Part shown: positions 14,601-21,225 of the stretch, one piece after another
Layout: each line of letters opens with the position of its first letter
Numbering within the stretch: position 1 is the first letter of the stretch
NCBI GenBank assembly: GCA_905116865.2
Contig: CAJHNH020002001.1
Location: 571,119 to 635,118 of the forward strand
Length of the DNA: 64,000 bases
Direction: 5' to 3'
From: Candidula unifasciata
Taxonomy: Eukaryota; Mollusca; Gastropoda; Stylommatophora; Geomitridae
The notes under the pieces: model-generated
Database searches by the model: none
Told to the model about the DNA's origin: nothing
The model's input: the letters and a program-made list of their open reading frames with translations, nothing else
Made by a program: the position numbers and the translations under genes

Positions 14601-17376
14601 AACCTTTATAATATCCCTTGGCCTGATTGGGTTTTTGACTGCTATAATTGGAGATCTGGCCAGTATTTTTGGATGCCTGATTAGACTAGAGGATTCCATT
14701 ACTGCCATCACACTGGTTGCTATGGGGACAAGTATGCCAGATACATTTGCAAGTAAAACAGCAGCAACCATGGAGAAGACTGCTGACAATTCTATTGGAA
14801 ATATTAACGGCAGTAACTCGGTGAATGTGTTCCTTGGGCTTGGCCTTCCGTGGATGCTGGCTGCAATCTATCATGCTGTCAATGTAAGAACATATAGTTA
14901 TATAAGAGTTAATATTTATATGAATATATGTATTATTAGATATCAGCAGAAGAAGAGGGGAGAGGTGGAGAAGGAGAAGGACAAAAAGGAGGAGGAGAAA
15001 AGGAAGATGAAGAAGAAGAAGAAGAAGAAGAAGAAGAAGAAGAAGAAGAAGAAGCAGCAACAGCAGCAGTAGGAAAAGCAGGAGGAGGAAAAGCAGAAGA
15101 AGAAGGATAAGAGAAGAATGATGAACAGGAAGGAGGGGTAGAAGAAAGAGGAGTAAAAGAGGAGAAGAAGCAGAAGATTAGCATTCTGACATTAGTAGCA
15201 CAAGATGGAGTGAAGTAGGAAAAACATTTTCATCAGAAGTAAAGCTGTACTTTTATCAGATGTACAGAGATACACACATGGAAAGCAAACTATAGATAAG
15301 TAACATGGGAACGGCATCAGAGGGAGCCGTAGGAGATGGCAGAAGATAAGACGTTTGGCATTAGTTAAATGAGGACCCATGATCCAGCTGGGGAATAAAA
15401 GGTCAAACGGATAGAAAAAGAAGAAAAATGTGTAATAATTTAATTCTCACCAGTGTCTGAACATGTATTTGAATAAGATATAGTTAATTTACAATGGACC
15501 AGGGAAAATCAAGAAATATTGACATCCTAACCAACAAACAAGAATATCAAGGTATGTGAAAAATTGAGGCCATATCAAATGCCACGGTGGACTGGGAAGA
15601 ACAATGGCAGAGGGCATGTTGCCAGGAAAGAGGGGCAGGGGCTGACCAAACTGAAGGTGGGCACAGGATATAAGTGACACCATGAGCAGGAAAGTTATGA
15701 GATTGGTGAGCTGGCGAAAAGTCTAGTTTTTGTCTTTTTTTTCTGGCAGGCTGTGATATAATTTAGTAAAGAACCTTCTACATTGTGATGATGATGATGA
15801 AGCAATTATATTAATTTGCTATAAATTTTATATATCATTTTAGTCAAAAATATATCTTTCCTTAAATATGAAGTCAAAATGTATAATCTGTTAAGGATGT
15901 TTGACAAGAATAAGAGTCATTTACTTATAGGAGCTTTTTTATACCATTAGCTCATCAGGCATATGGTGCTTGACCTAGATTTGGACAGACCAATCAGCAC
16001 TCGATGGGTGACAGGGTCATCATCGTGCCGGCCTCCTTTAGTTTCCAGACATTAGCTGATACCCATTTTAGGCTGGGTGGCCCTCGGAGCCAAAGTCAAT
16101 TTTAGATTAAATCTGCCGCATTGAGGTTTTGAACCCTAGACCTTTGGACTGGTAGGCAACGGCTAGCCACTATGCTCCGATCCTTTAGTAACGTTTTTGA
16201 AGAACAGTTATAACAATTATTTATAAACTATAATCATTCATTAACCGGTGCCTGCGTCGAATGGAGGGAGTTACATTGGATGACAGAATCACTAATGTTG
16301 AGAACTTGGGAACAATACAATTAGAATGCCTCTGCATTGGAACCTATAGAGCCATGGGAAATAAAGGCAGAGTTAAAAACACATTGAGAAAGGAGCTAGA
16401 GGGTAAGTTTAAAAGATGAGGAAGAACGGTGGATGAGATAGTAAAAGATAGGATGGCTTGGTGGGAGCAGGCTGAGGGCCTGTGCTCCACTGGGGGATAA
16501 AGGTCTGAAAAAGAGGAATAGTAACCCATAGCAGACTGCGTACTAGGAATAAACAGTGTTAGTTATTCTCATACAGTATGTTATAGATTTATAAGATGAA
16601 AACCAATTAAGGTAACAAATGTCTAGGGAACTGCACAAATAAAAGAGTATGTAAAAAATATGTTTCTTCCAGTAGTGGAACCTTTTCTAAATATTTGAGC
16701 ATTTAAGGCTATGCGTAAATTTAATAGACCAGTCAGCACTCGGTGGGTGATGTGGTCAATATTATGCCGACCGTCTTTACTTCCCAGGACTTTGCTTGGT
16801 AAATATTTAAGGCTGGGTCGACCTGGTAGCCGTCATTTTTGAAAATAGTCCTCTCCGTTCGTTTAATCCCACAACCTTTAGATCCACATGCGAGCGTCTA
16901 GCCGCTACACCATGGCGGCTCCCATTTCATCAAATAGATTTGACTTTAAAGAGTTAAAATGCAGTCTTCAAGAGAATGCATCAGTAAACCCAGCAATAAA
17001 CTAACCAGGCATCCAGTCAGCCCACTAACTAACTGAACAAACCATTACCTGAACAAACAACTAACCAACAAGTGAACCAACCAATCTATTCAGTGAATCT
17101 ATAATTAATTTTTACCTTTTCCTTCTGCAGGGAGACGTCTTTGTGGTACCATCAGGATCTCTTGGATTCAGCGTTATCATCTACACCATTGTCGCCGTCA
17201 TTGCACTTGTAGTTCTCGTTGCACGTCGTATGATACCATCAATCGGAGCTGAGCTTGGCGGCCCCACCTGTTCCAAGATTTTCTGTAGCATCCTGTTTAT
17301 CATTCTTTGGGTTCTGTACGTTCTTCTGTCAGCTCTGCAAGCTAAAGGAATTATAAACGTACATATTGGTGCTTAA
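1374..17376 (+). CDS. Na+/Ca2+ exchanger (NCX/CALX, SLC8 family), C-terminal 584 residues; 5' exons outside window
   Basis: Plasma-membrane antiporter that extrudes Ca2+ in exchange for Na+. Joined exons: 1374-1444, 4518-4685, 7168-7361, 8040-8269, 10045-10277, 11124-11229, 12847-13025, 14554-14883, 17131-17376. All junctions are GT/AG and all phases agree, giving 584 full codons plus stop. Numbered from the first full codon here: loop segment 1-79 (YRINAIRSLTG resembles the family's YRIQATRMMTG), Calx-beta 1 about 80-220, Calx-beta 2 about 221-333, linker 334-380, then a membrane domain with alpha-2 (GTSMPDTFAS 451-460, GNINGSNSVNVFLG 475-488) and two further hydrophobic segments. Calx-beta 1 keeps acidic clusters (IVDDFEWEPDE, IINDDEPG). 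Calx-beta 2 lacks the usual DDEE-type cluster. No duplicated or mutually exclusive exon was seen at the end of Calx-beta 2. The missing N-terminal half should lie upstream; the member (SLC8A1-3 or CALX) cannot be assigned. Confidence 0.95.
1445..3499. other. NCX intron with GA-rich tract and telomere-like motif, no gene seen
   Basis: Contains a short direct duplication (about 1860-1935, ACATAACTGAGGGGGATAAG), a GAGAAAGAGAGAAGTGAGAAA-type array (2100-2200), a small LINE-like scrap about 2195-2260 (GTGGATGGCTTAAGATGGTGG, related to 13.7 kb) and TTAGGG/CCCTAA-like steps at 2920-2955. No exon is supported. Confidence 0.6.
3508..3990. repeat. Minisatellite, about 9 copies of a 53-62 bp unit
   Basis: Each unit has a constant part (gtagcctccaagatttcaac) and a variable (CA)n/CCCACACA part, so unit length varies by two-base steps. 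It sits in the NCX intron before exon 4518. Open frames arise from the array and are not genes. Confidence 0.95.
3991..4517. other. NCX intron, no feature recognised
   Basis: AT-rich intron sequence after the minisatellite, with no ORF, repeat or RNA gene that I can support. It ends in the exon acceptor at 4517. Confidence 0.5.
4518..4685 (+). CDS. NCX exon (loop before Calx-beta 1)
   Basis: 168 bases, 56 codons, phase 0 at both ends. Acceptor cctgaccag, donor gtaagt. It encodes ELGRVEGLPPDQ...GWYRINAIRSLTGG...AFEDV; the aromatic YRI.A.R..TG motif is characteristic of the NCX loop just before Calx-beta 1. Confidence 0.9.
4745..4935 (+). mobile_element. LINE 3' ORF remnant (Cys/His tail motif)
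   Basis: Translates to CTCELAPETTDLVLQDCPRY followed by NISRQNFWPQETP. This is the Cys-x-C...T..H/L.L..CP.Y motif at the C-terminus of I/Jockey-group LINE polyproteins. A sister fragment is at 46.8-47.0 kb. 5'-truncated relic in the intron. Confidence 0.7.
4936..5767. other. NCX intron, low-information stretch
   Basis: No exon found. Text near 5220-5300 (gggattctcatccg) resembles pieces at 1790 and 10.58 kb, so part is probably family-B-like repeat debris. Confidence 0.4.
5768..6475. repeat. Minisatellite, 24-bp unit (about 24 copies) passing into a 21-bp unit
   Basis: Unit TCTTCAGATCCCCTAGGTATG plus TCA, rich in CCTAGG palindromes. Near 6345 the unit shortens to about 21 bp (TCTAGATCCTGTTGGTATGTC) for about six copies. 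Frames are open on both strands because the period is a multiple of three. Confidence 0.96.
6640..7020 (-). mobile_element. LINE 3' end fragment (C-terminal RT tail)
   Basis: The reverse complement reads degraded H.E.K..W...R.YTRMSLHWNS-like text ending ...CLHWGLEG(K)K. It closely matches 31.63-32.16 kb and, less well, 58.65-58.9 kb. Non-LTR element, 5' truncated. Confidence 0.65.
7168..7361 (+). CDS. NCX exon (start of Calx-beta 1)
   Basis: 194 bases, acceptor atttcag, donor gtatgt, ends in phase 2 inside an Arg codon. It encodes IYKEVQKPYDE... and the first Calx-beta strands (VAVMENEGKVRIGIKRSGR). The Glu in MENEG aligns with the N-terminal Ca2+ ligand of Calx-beta 1 in the family. Confidence 0.92.
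7495..7660 (+). mobile_element. LINE 3' terminal scrap
   Basis: Sequence ending in AGCTGGGGGGATAATGGGAAG followed by GAAGAAG resembles the ends at 15.4 and 16.5 kb. It leads directly into the trinucleotide array. Confidence 0.45.
7660..7930. repeat. (AGT/GGT)n array with 30-bp higher-order period
   Basis: About six repeats of a 30-base block: four GGT, then AGTAGC, then AGT steps. It runs into (AGA)n just upstream of the Calx-beta 1 exon at 8040. Predicted poly-Ser/Gly or poly-Val/Ala frames are artefacts. Confidence 0.95.
8040..8269 (+). CDS. NCX exon (rest of Calx-beta 1)
   Basis: 230 bases, acceptor ttatccccag, donor gtaagt, phase 2 in and phase 1 out. It encodes NGTALAGEDYKPF, EIVDDFEWEPDEFFFVKL and VTIINDD. 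These are the usual Calx-beta Ca2+-binding acidic loops, with one Asp fewer than the mammalian DDD clusters. Calx-beta 1 probably still binds Ca2+. Confidence 0.95.
8270..8939. repeat. NCX intron with (GT)n(G)n tract
   Basis: AT-rich intron. A (GT) run followed by about 20 G at 8563-8621. Near 8730-8900 it resembles the reverse complement of LINE tails (GGTTAGTACCAGGGTATTCTC, compare 33.79 kb). No exon. Confidence 0.6.
8940..9260. repeat. Minisatellite, about 37-bp unit, about 8 copies
   Basis: Unit built on GACAGTATTTGGGTGTGTCTC plus ACTGATAGAC(A/T)GTGGG. One copy is internally shortened near 9150. NCX intron. Confidence 0.95.
9480..9600 (-). mobile_element. RTE-like LINE 3' end with (TGATG)n-type tail
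   Basis: Text CATCATCATCATGTAGCAGG then TCTTTTGCAGAACG recurs at 23.64 kb and, inverted, at 12.58-12.68 kb. Reading on the - strand, each ends in GATGATGATG, a 3' tail style common in RTE-type LINEs. Confidence 0.6.
9601..10044. other. NCX intron, no feature recognised
   Basis: Unremarkable AT-rich intron up to the Calx-beta 2 acceptor at 10044. Confidence 0.4.
10045..10277 (+). CDS. NCX exon (start of Calx-beta 2)
   Basis: 233 bases, acceptor aaattcag, donor gtaaat, phase 1 in and 0 out. It opens with EPGILAF, the standard link between the two Calx-beta domains, and ends NLIIPLFESQ. In vertebrate NCX this strand is followed by an acidic DDEEYE-type loop; here the loop spans the splice junction and reads FESQ|KEERDES. 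Confidence 0.93.
10378..10675 (-). mobile_element. SINE-like repeat, family B
   Basis: Shares GTTCGTCCACTTCTAG...TTGTTCC and the CCCCACCCTGGC region with 196-475. A partial duplicate of its CCCCACTCTGGC part follows at about 10710-10795. Confidence 0.65.
10800..11035 (+). mobile_element. SINE-like repeat, family B, opposite orientation to its neighbour
   Basis: Ends GTTCACAGCTGGTAATGTG then AAGTCGAAGAAGAGG, the 3' tail of family B. With 10378-10795 it makes an inverted pair inside one NCX intron. Confidence 0.6.
11124..11229 (+). CDS. NCX exon (end of Calx-beta 2)
   Basis: 106 bases, acceptor tttctctag, donor gtgagt, phase 0 in and 1 out. It encodes KEERDESFQIELFEPTGG...TIVTIVNDE, the last strands of Calx-beta 2. 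This is the segment where vertebrate NCX genes carry alternative exons; only one version is seen here. Confidence 0.93.
11285..12030 (+). mobile_element. Degraded LINE reverse-transcriptase tail
   Basis: Frames give LTYLGSIISSSGNMETE then, after stops, EIKWFGHVTRLPPDSAPLRA and a GARGRP motif. This is the KYLGS...I.WFGH..R order of non-LTR RT tails. Several stops and frameshifts; ends in (GAA)n. Confidence 0.8.
12040..12400 (-). mobile_element. LINE RT-tail fragment
   Basis: The - frame holds ANLNTKLKRISDDREVKTVY then GRRPGGRPRRRWRENVQTDL. GRP..RW...V is the usual non-LTR C-terminal signature. The 3' part (CATTCCAAGCCCTT...) is shared with 24.34 kb. It abuts the oppositely oriented LINE at 11285-12030. 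Confidence 0.75.
12575..12690 (+). mobile_element. RTE-like LINE 3' end
   Basis: Reads GCAAAAGACCTGCTACGTG then ATGATGATGAT on the + strand, the inverse of 9480-9600 and 23635-23950. Confidence 0.55.
12847..13025 (+). CDS. NCX exon (linker and start of C-terminal membrane domain)
   Basis: 179 bases, acceptor attccaatcag, donor gtgaga, phase 1 in and 0 out. It encodes YMQQFIEAMNVNGGD followed by FVDYILHFCSFFWK. These match the family's WREQFIEAI and FDYVMHFLTVFWK regions at the entry to the second membrane half. Confidence 0.95.
13036..13455. repeat. Minisatellite, 31-bp unit, about 13 copies
   Basis: Unit CATAGTTTTGTCATAATGCT + ACTGAAAGGAA, almost invariant except two copies near 13380-13420. 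It begins right after the donor of exon 12847-13025. Confidence 0.97.
13665..13830 (+). mobile_element. LINE 3' fragment
   Basis: Contains GAAGAGGCAGAGGCAGACC then GTGGATGGCTTAAGACAGTGG and ends GATGATGAAG. It encodes a GRGRPR-like patch; related to the scrap at about 2200. Confidence 0.55.
13965..14310. mobile_element. tRNA-like SINE head abutting an inverted family-A SINE body
   Basis: 13965-14040 looks like a degenerate tRNA (GTCCAAGTGGTTCAAAACAC, box-B-like GGTTCCAATCC). 14163-14310 carries the family-A body read on the - strand (GGGCTAGACCTATATTTTAT, ACCAATCAGCACTC). Composite of two SINEs. Confidence 0.55.
14343..14370 (+). other. Hammerhead-like core motif (CTGATGA...)
   Basis: CTGATGA followed by AGGCTAATTGCC (a short GGC/GCC stem) and AGAAC. 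This resembles the conserved core of hammerhead ribozymes carried by Penelope-like elements, but the GAAA box is imperfect. NCX intron. Weak. Confidence 0.3.
14554..14883 (+). CDS. NCX exon (alpha-2 ion-transport repeat)
   Basis: 330 bases, 110 codons, acceptor ctctttaacag, donor gtaaga, phase 0 at both ends. It encodes VLFAFVPPT, a membrane segment ending TAIIGDLAS, then EDSITAITLVAMGTSMPDT and GNINGSNSVNVFLG. The Asp in EDS and the GTS-PD and GSN-VN motifs are ion-site residues conserved across NCX. This is the diagnostic exon for the gene. Confidence 0.98.
14884..15290. repeat. (GAA)n / GA-rich tract in NCX intron
   Basis: Purine-rich (GAA)n at about 14945-15150 with a perfect stretch near 15005-15055. 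A run-on frame from the preceding exon into this tract gives a false poly-Lys ORF. Confidence 0.8.
15290..15800 (+). mobile_element. LINE 3' ends (two fragments)
   Basis: 15300-15425 ends CAGCTGGGGAATAAAAGGTC, like 16.5 kb. 15540-15800 contains a decayed RT-tail region and ends TGATGATGATGATGAAG. Confidence 0.5.
15950..16190 (-). mobile_element. tRNA-derived SINE, family A
   Basis: On the - strand: a tRNA-like head with box B (GGGTTCAAAACC-like) and a GTGGCTAGCCGTTGCC segment, then a body with ACTTTGGCTCCGAGGG, CCACCCAGCC and a GACCAATCAGCACTCG-type end. One of about a dozen copies in the window. Confidence 0.8.
16255..16525 (+). mobile_element. LINE 3' end fragment
   Basis: Translates to GNKGRVKNTLRKELEGKFKR then VDEIVKDRMAWWEQAEGLCS, the C-terminal D R..W....GLC pattern of RTE-like LINEs, followed by a GGGGGATAAAGGTC tail. 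Confidence 0.7.
16690..16925 (-). mobile_element. tRNA-derived SINE, family A
   Basis: - strand head GGGAGCCGCCATGGTGTAGC then GGCTAGACGC, with internal pol III box A and B sites; body includes the GGGAAGTAAAGAC and ACCGAGTGCTGACTGGTC segments. One of the cleaner heads. Confidence 0.85.
17131..17376 (+). CDS. NCX terminal coding exon
   Basis: 246 bases to TAA, acceptor ccttctgcag. It encodes GDVFVVPSGSLGFSV, a hydrophobic segment (IIYTIVAVIALVVLVAR), the conserved GAELGGP motif and a last hydrophobic segment (ILFIILWVLYVLLSAL). The short tail ends NVHIGA, close to the usual family end. Confidence 0.97.
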   Translation, partial: GDVFVVPSGSLGFSVIIYTIVAVIALVVLVARRMIPSIGAELGGPTCSKIFCSILFIILWVLYVLLSALQAKGIINVHIGA

Positions 17377-17502
17377 CCAGGGGGGATCACTCAGATCAAC
17401 ATGAATGATGTGACTGCCGAGACGGCAGATGTCTCTTTAGCATAGAATTGAAATAATTTATAGATACTTTATAGACTCAAAAATAATTTGTAGCATCATT
17501 TT

Positions 17503-17508
17503 AATAAA
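17503..17508 (+). terminator. Likely polyadenylation signal (AATAAA) of the NCX gene
   Basis: AATAAA lies 127 bases after the NCX stop codon in AT-rich sequence. It is the nearest canonical hexamer downstream, so a short 3' UTR is plausible. A second, longer 3' UTR cannot be excluded. Confidence 0.55.
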
Positions 17509-18319
17509 TGTAACTTTAAAACATATATTTTCTTATAAAACTTTAAATAATTACTTGTATGGTGGCTAACTTTTTTATAATTCAATTGTTTGAATGTGCC
17601 TGTAAATATATTATCTTTTAGTCGCATTTGACTTTAGGCTGATGCAGTCTGTGGTCAGAAAGCCTCAGGCTAGCACCGTTTTTGATGTTTTTTGTTTCTT
17701 TTCTGTGGGATCAAGTAATTTCCTTGCCCCTGAGTTCAAGATGGTGCCTTGTGATGCATCTGTGACAGCTGTGACCCCAACTTTTCCTCAAAGGTTGTAA
17801 TGTCTAGCCCCAACATTTTCATGTCCCACTTTCATGAATCTTTGAATTGTAAGCTGTTGGCATCCATTTTGTCTGTCACAATTCTCAGCTCTTCCAGGAG
17901 AATGTTCTTTGGAATGCTTCCATCTGGCATGAGGTATTCATCTCCCAAGCCATCACCTTCTACACTGTCTTAGAAGTATGTGCATGGCAATTCAACAAGT
18001 GTTTGAAAGAACTTTGGCATTAAGTTACTGTGTCTTTTAACATTAGTTTACTGTGTCCTTCCAAGAGACGCTGAAGATAAAACACATATAATAGATAGTT
18101 TCCATAATAGTTTGAATTGAGGAGCGCCTCAAGGGCTTTCATATGGGAGACCTGGGTTCAATTCAGCGGTAAGGCTGGGGATTGTTTTTGAGCTCATGAT
18201 TGCTAGCAAAAGTTTCTAAAAGATGAGGTAGCCTGTCGCAAATCAAATCTCCTCATCTTTACTCAAGACAGACTACAGGTAATACTGGGCAGGTGTTGCT
18301 GTTATATTTACCCTAATTT
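17509..18319. other. NCX 3' flank, no gene; tRNA-like scrap near 18125-18180
   Basis: AT-rich at first, then mixed sequence without an ORF. 18120-18175 has a tRNA-like stretch with box-B-like GGTTCAATTC, probably a SINE remnant. Confidence 0.4.
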
Positions 18320-18660
18320 TAACTTGTTTGAAGGTTGAATATGCCTGTGTATTGGGAAATGAACAGGCAAATAGACTGGCTGGTTCTGTTCAACTTGGTG
18401 ATGAACTGATGCATGACAAGCTAGACGTTGTAAGGGCCCTTTGGGGCGAGTGAACAGTGCATCAAGCCCAGATGGATCATCACGGTCTAAAGCGAATGTC
18501 ACTGTGAGGAGTGACCAGGGAATCTGGTCGACAATCAGCACTCAAGGGAAAGGTGAGACGGATATACAATCAGACTGCTATTGGAACTGGAACTCAACAC
18601 TCGCTGTTGAAGATGGGGACGGAGCATTTATGGGAATGTCTTGAGTGCTGTGATCTCGAC
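18320..18660 (+). mobile_element. LINE RNase H domain remnant
   Basis: Starts VEYACVLGNEQANRLAGSV, matching the H.G..GNE.AD.LA motif of the RNase H domain in I-group LINEs. Later frames give RRIYNQTAIGTG and GTEHLWECLECCDLDS, the usual C-terminal Cys motif. Several frameshifts. Confidence 0.8.
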
Positions 18661-18874
18661 TCTTAATTTAACATTAGACATTGAACTGGGTAGCTAGGAT
18701 CAACCCTTTTAGTCAGCTATCCAGATCAAGATTTTATTCTCCAGGTGGTAAACTTTCACTAACAGCCCAGTGGGGACAAACTGATCGATCAAACCAGCCC
18801 TCGTATTTTGTGTAATGTTGGAACACTGTTACTCTTATTTGCTTCCCTTGTAGACCCCAGTAACATAAAGACAA

Positions 18875-19140
18875 CTCTTCTTCTTCTTCTTTGTGTTCTG
18901 TAAACCCGGGCGGAAAGTTATGGTTGTTCATTCACATCTGGGCTTTGGTCTTGTTCCAGAATTTGAATGATGCAGGCACTTCAATTTTTGCCTCTCAGGT
19001 AGATGTATTCCACATTTAAAGGAAACTGCCCTAATTAGTTGCCTTTTATGACATGCTTTGTTACTGGGCAGGAAGTCTATTAACCCCCCCCCCCCCCCCC
19101 CCCCTGAATGGGGCCCTGGAACCCCCATGGGAAACAAAAA
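18875..19140 (-). mobile_element. SINE-like repeat, family B, with poly-C run
   Basis: TTCTTCTTCTTTGTGTTCTG then GTTGTTCATTCACATCTGGG and the CTCTCAGGTAGATGTATTCC segment match 196-475. A C20 run interrupts the distal part (19084-19104). Confidence 0.75.
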
Positions 19141-19214
19141 CAAATCAACTGATAAAGTTAAATGCTGAATTAAGTTTTTTTTTTTTAAACCATTACTAAA
19201 TATTGGTTAAATAT

Positions 19215-19930
19215 TCTTCTCTGTTTAACTGTAAACAATGTAAACAAAACCGAAACAATGCAAGTTAGTAGACATTCTGCCCCACTACACATACAGCTGA
19301 ATGGTTCTGCCCTGAATCAAGTTAGAGAGTTTAAATATCTAGGAAGTATGATCACAGAAGATGGTAGAATTGACAGAGAAATAGAAACCAGATGTCAGAA
19401 AGCAAGTGCACTTATATACCAATTGTCACCATTATTAAGACATCCAAGCATAACTATGAGTGCAAAGAGACAGATTATTAATAGCATATTTATTTCAACA
19501 TTAAGCTACCAGTGCCAAACATGGACACTATCTAAAGCCCATATACGCAAAATTACCACCTGCGAGATGAGGTGCCTGAGAAAAGCAGCCAACCTAACCA
19601 TACGAGATCGAGTGAATAATGAAACTATCAGGCAAATTGTGGGAACGACACCTTGTACTAGATTCATCGAGAAACAGCAGATTAAGTGGTTTGGCCATCT
19701 CGTTAGAATGCAGCAAGATCAAATACCATCACAAGCACTACATCTCAGAAGACCAACTACAAGAGCAAGAGGATGGCCACAGAAAACATGGATCGACAAC
19801 ATTAAAGACACTCTACACCTTCACGGCATGACAATAGCCAATGGCAGCCAACGTGCACTGGAACGCAAATTATTCCTCCCCACGACGCTTAACGGCAGAA
19901 GTGGTTTATAATGATGATGATGTTTAACTG
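19215..19930 (+). mobile_element. Non-LTR retrotransposon: open 217-codon RT C-terminal region
   Basis: Frame 19258-19911 has no stop: VREFKYLGSMITEDGRID..., ISTLSYQCQTWTLSKAHIRK, TCEMRCLRKAANLTIRDRVN, QQIKWFGHLVRMQQDQIPS, TTRARGWPQKTWIDNI. This is the conserved tail after the RT fingers-palm in non-LTR elements (clade not assigned; RTE- or CR1-like). 5' truncated, with no YADD motif present. It ends in ATGATGATGATG, a microsatellite-type 3' end. The youngest-looking LINE here; related decayed copies at 26.2 and 53 kb share YQCQTW. Confidence 0.92.
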
Positions 19931-20410
19931 TGATGTTTTTCAAGTGCTTTTGTTAAATTGTAGATTACATTAAGTTACACACATTGAATCAGTTTAGCAG
20001 TGTCTGTTAATCAAACACTGGAATGTATGGAGACTAATACATAAAACTATTGCCACTTATTTATATATAAAACTCTCTAGTGTCTACCACATCAAAAGCC
20101 ATTTCTGACAGCTGAATATAAAAACCAGCTATCTAAAACTACAAGTAAACAAAACTCTACAAAACCCATTACACATGATTAAAGAGTGCCATAAGAAAAA
20201 AAAAATAAGTGCCATATTAAAAGCATTTTAAACCTAGTTTATATATATTCAATATTTATGATTTCATGACATTTTAAAACTTTCAGCATATTTTCCTTGT
20301 ACAAAATCTTTTTCTATATTTTTGTAACTTTTCAATATACACCATTTCATGCCTTTCTGTAAACATGTGTATAAAGTTCTTCATGTAATTCCTGAGGTTA
20401 CTATCACTGC
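19931..20410. other. Intergenic AT-rich stretch, nothing recognised
   Basis: No ORF, RNA gene or repeat family identified. Confidence 0.4.
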
Positions 20411-21225
20411 GGGAGCCAGAAAAACACAGTGGCTAGTTGCTCACCTGCCAAGGTAAAAGTCTTTTTTTTTTTTTTTTTTCAAATCTGCACTGAGTAAGAT
20501 TATTTCCAAAACTGACCTTGTTTCCAGGTTGATGCAGACTAAAATGGGTACTATGTGTAATTCTGGGAAGTAAAGGCAACCAGTGGGATGATGATGATGA
20601 CCACATCATCCAATGAGTGCCATAAGTCTATAAAAGAAATGTAGGTCTCAAACTATATGACTGTGAGAGCTGCCGTGGTGTCGCGGCTAGACACCCACCT
20701 ACAGATCAGAAGGTCCTGGGTTTGGGTCCTGAAGGAGTTAGATTGTTCTCAAAAATGACCTTGGCTCTCAGGTCAACCCAACCTTGAGTGGGTACTAGGT
20801 ACAATCTTGGGAAGTAAAGGCAGTCAGTGTGACACTGACCACATCACCCACAGAGTGCCAATTGGTCTATAAAATATAGGTCTAGCCTTATGTGCCCAAT
20901 ACGCCTGATGGTGTGGACAAGGATCTTTTACAGTATGACTGTGGGAGTCATTGTGGTGTAGTGGCTAGACTCTTGCCTGTGGATTGGATGGTCGTGGGTT
21001 CAGCAATGGTGGACTTGTTTCAAAAATGACCTTGACCTCCAGGTTGACACAGCCTTGAGTGGGCACCAATTAGAATTCTGGGAAGTAAAGGTGGCTGGCA
21101 TGATGCTGACCACATCACCCACCAAGTGCAGATTGGGCTATAAAATATAGGTCTAGCCCTATGTGCCCAGTACGCTTGAAGGTGTGGTACAGGTCCATCA
21201 CTTCCTGTACTTTACTGTATGACTA
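20411..21225 (+). mobile_element. Three head-to-tail family-A SINEs
   Basis: Copies at about 20411-20660, 20667-20937 and 20938-21225. Each starts with a tRNA-like head (GGGAG...GTGGTGTAGTGGCTAGAC, box B GGGTTC or near) and has the same body: AAATGACCTTG, GTTGACCCAGCCTTGAGTGG-type, GGGAAGTAAAGG, GACCACATCACCCA, TATAAAATATAGGTCTAG, TGTGCCCAATACGCC. The middle copy is best preserved. Confidence 0.88.

Noticed and set aside
14635..15072. 145-codon frame ending in poly-Lys/Gln
   Set aside because: It is NCX exon 14554-14883 running past its donor site (gtaaga) into an intronic (GAA)n tract.
20667..20760. tRNA genes at SINE heads (also 43600, 47300, 51540, 30650)
   Set aside because: Box A and B are recognisable, but the arms do not pair as a cloverleaf and each head is fused to a SINE body.
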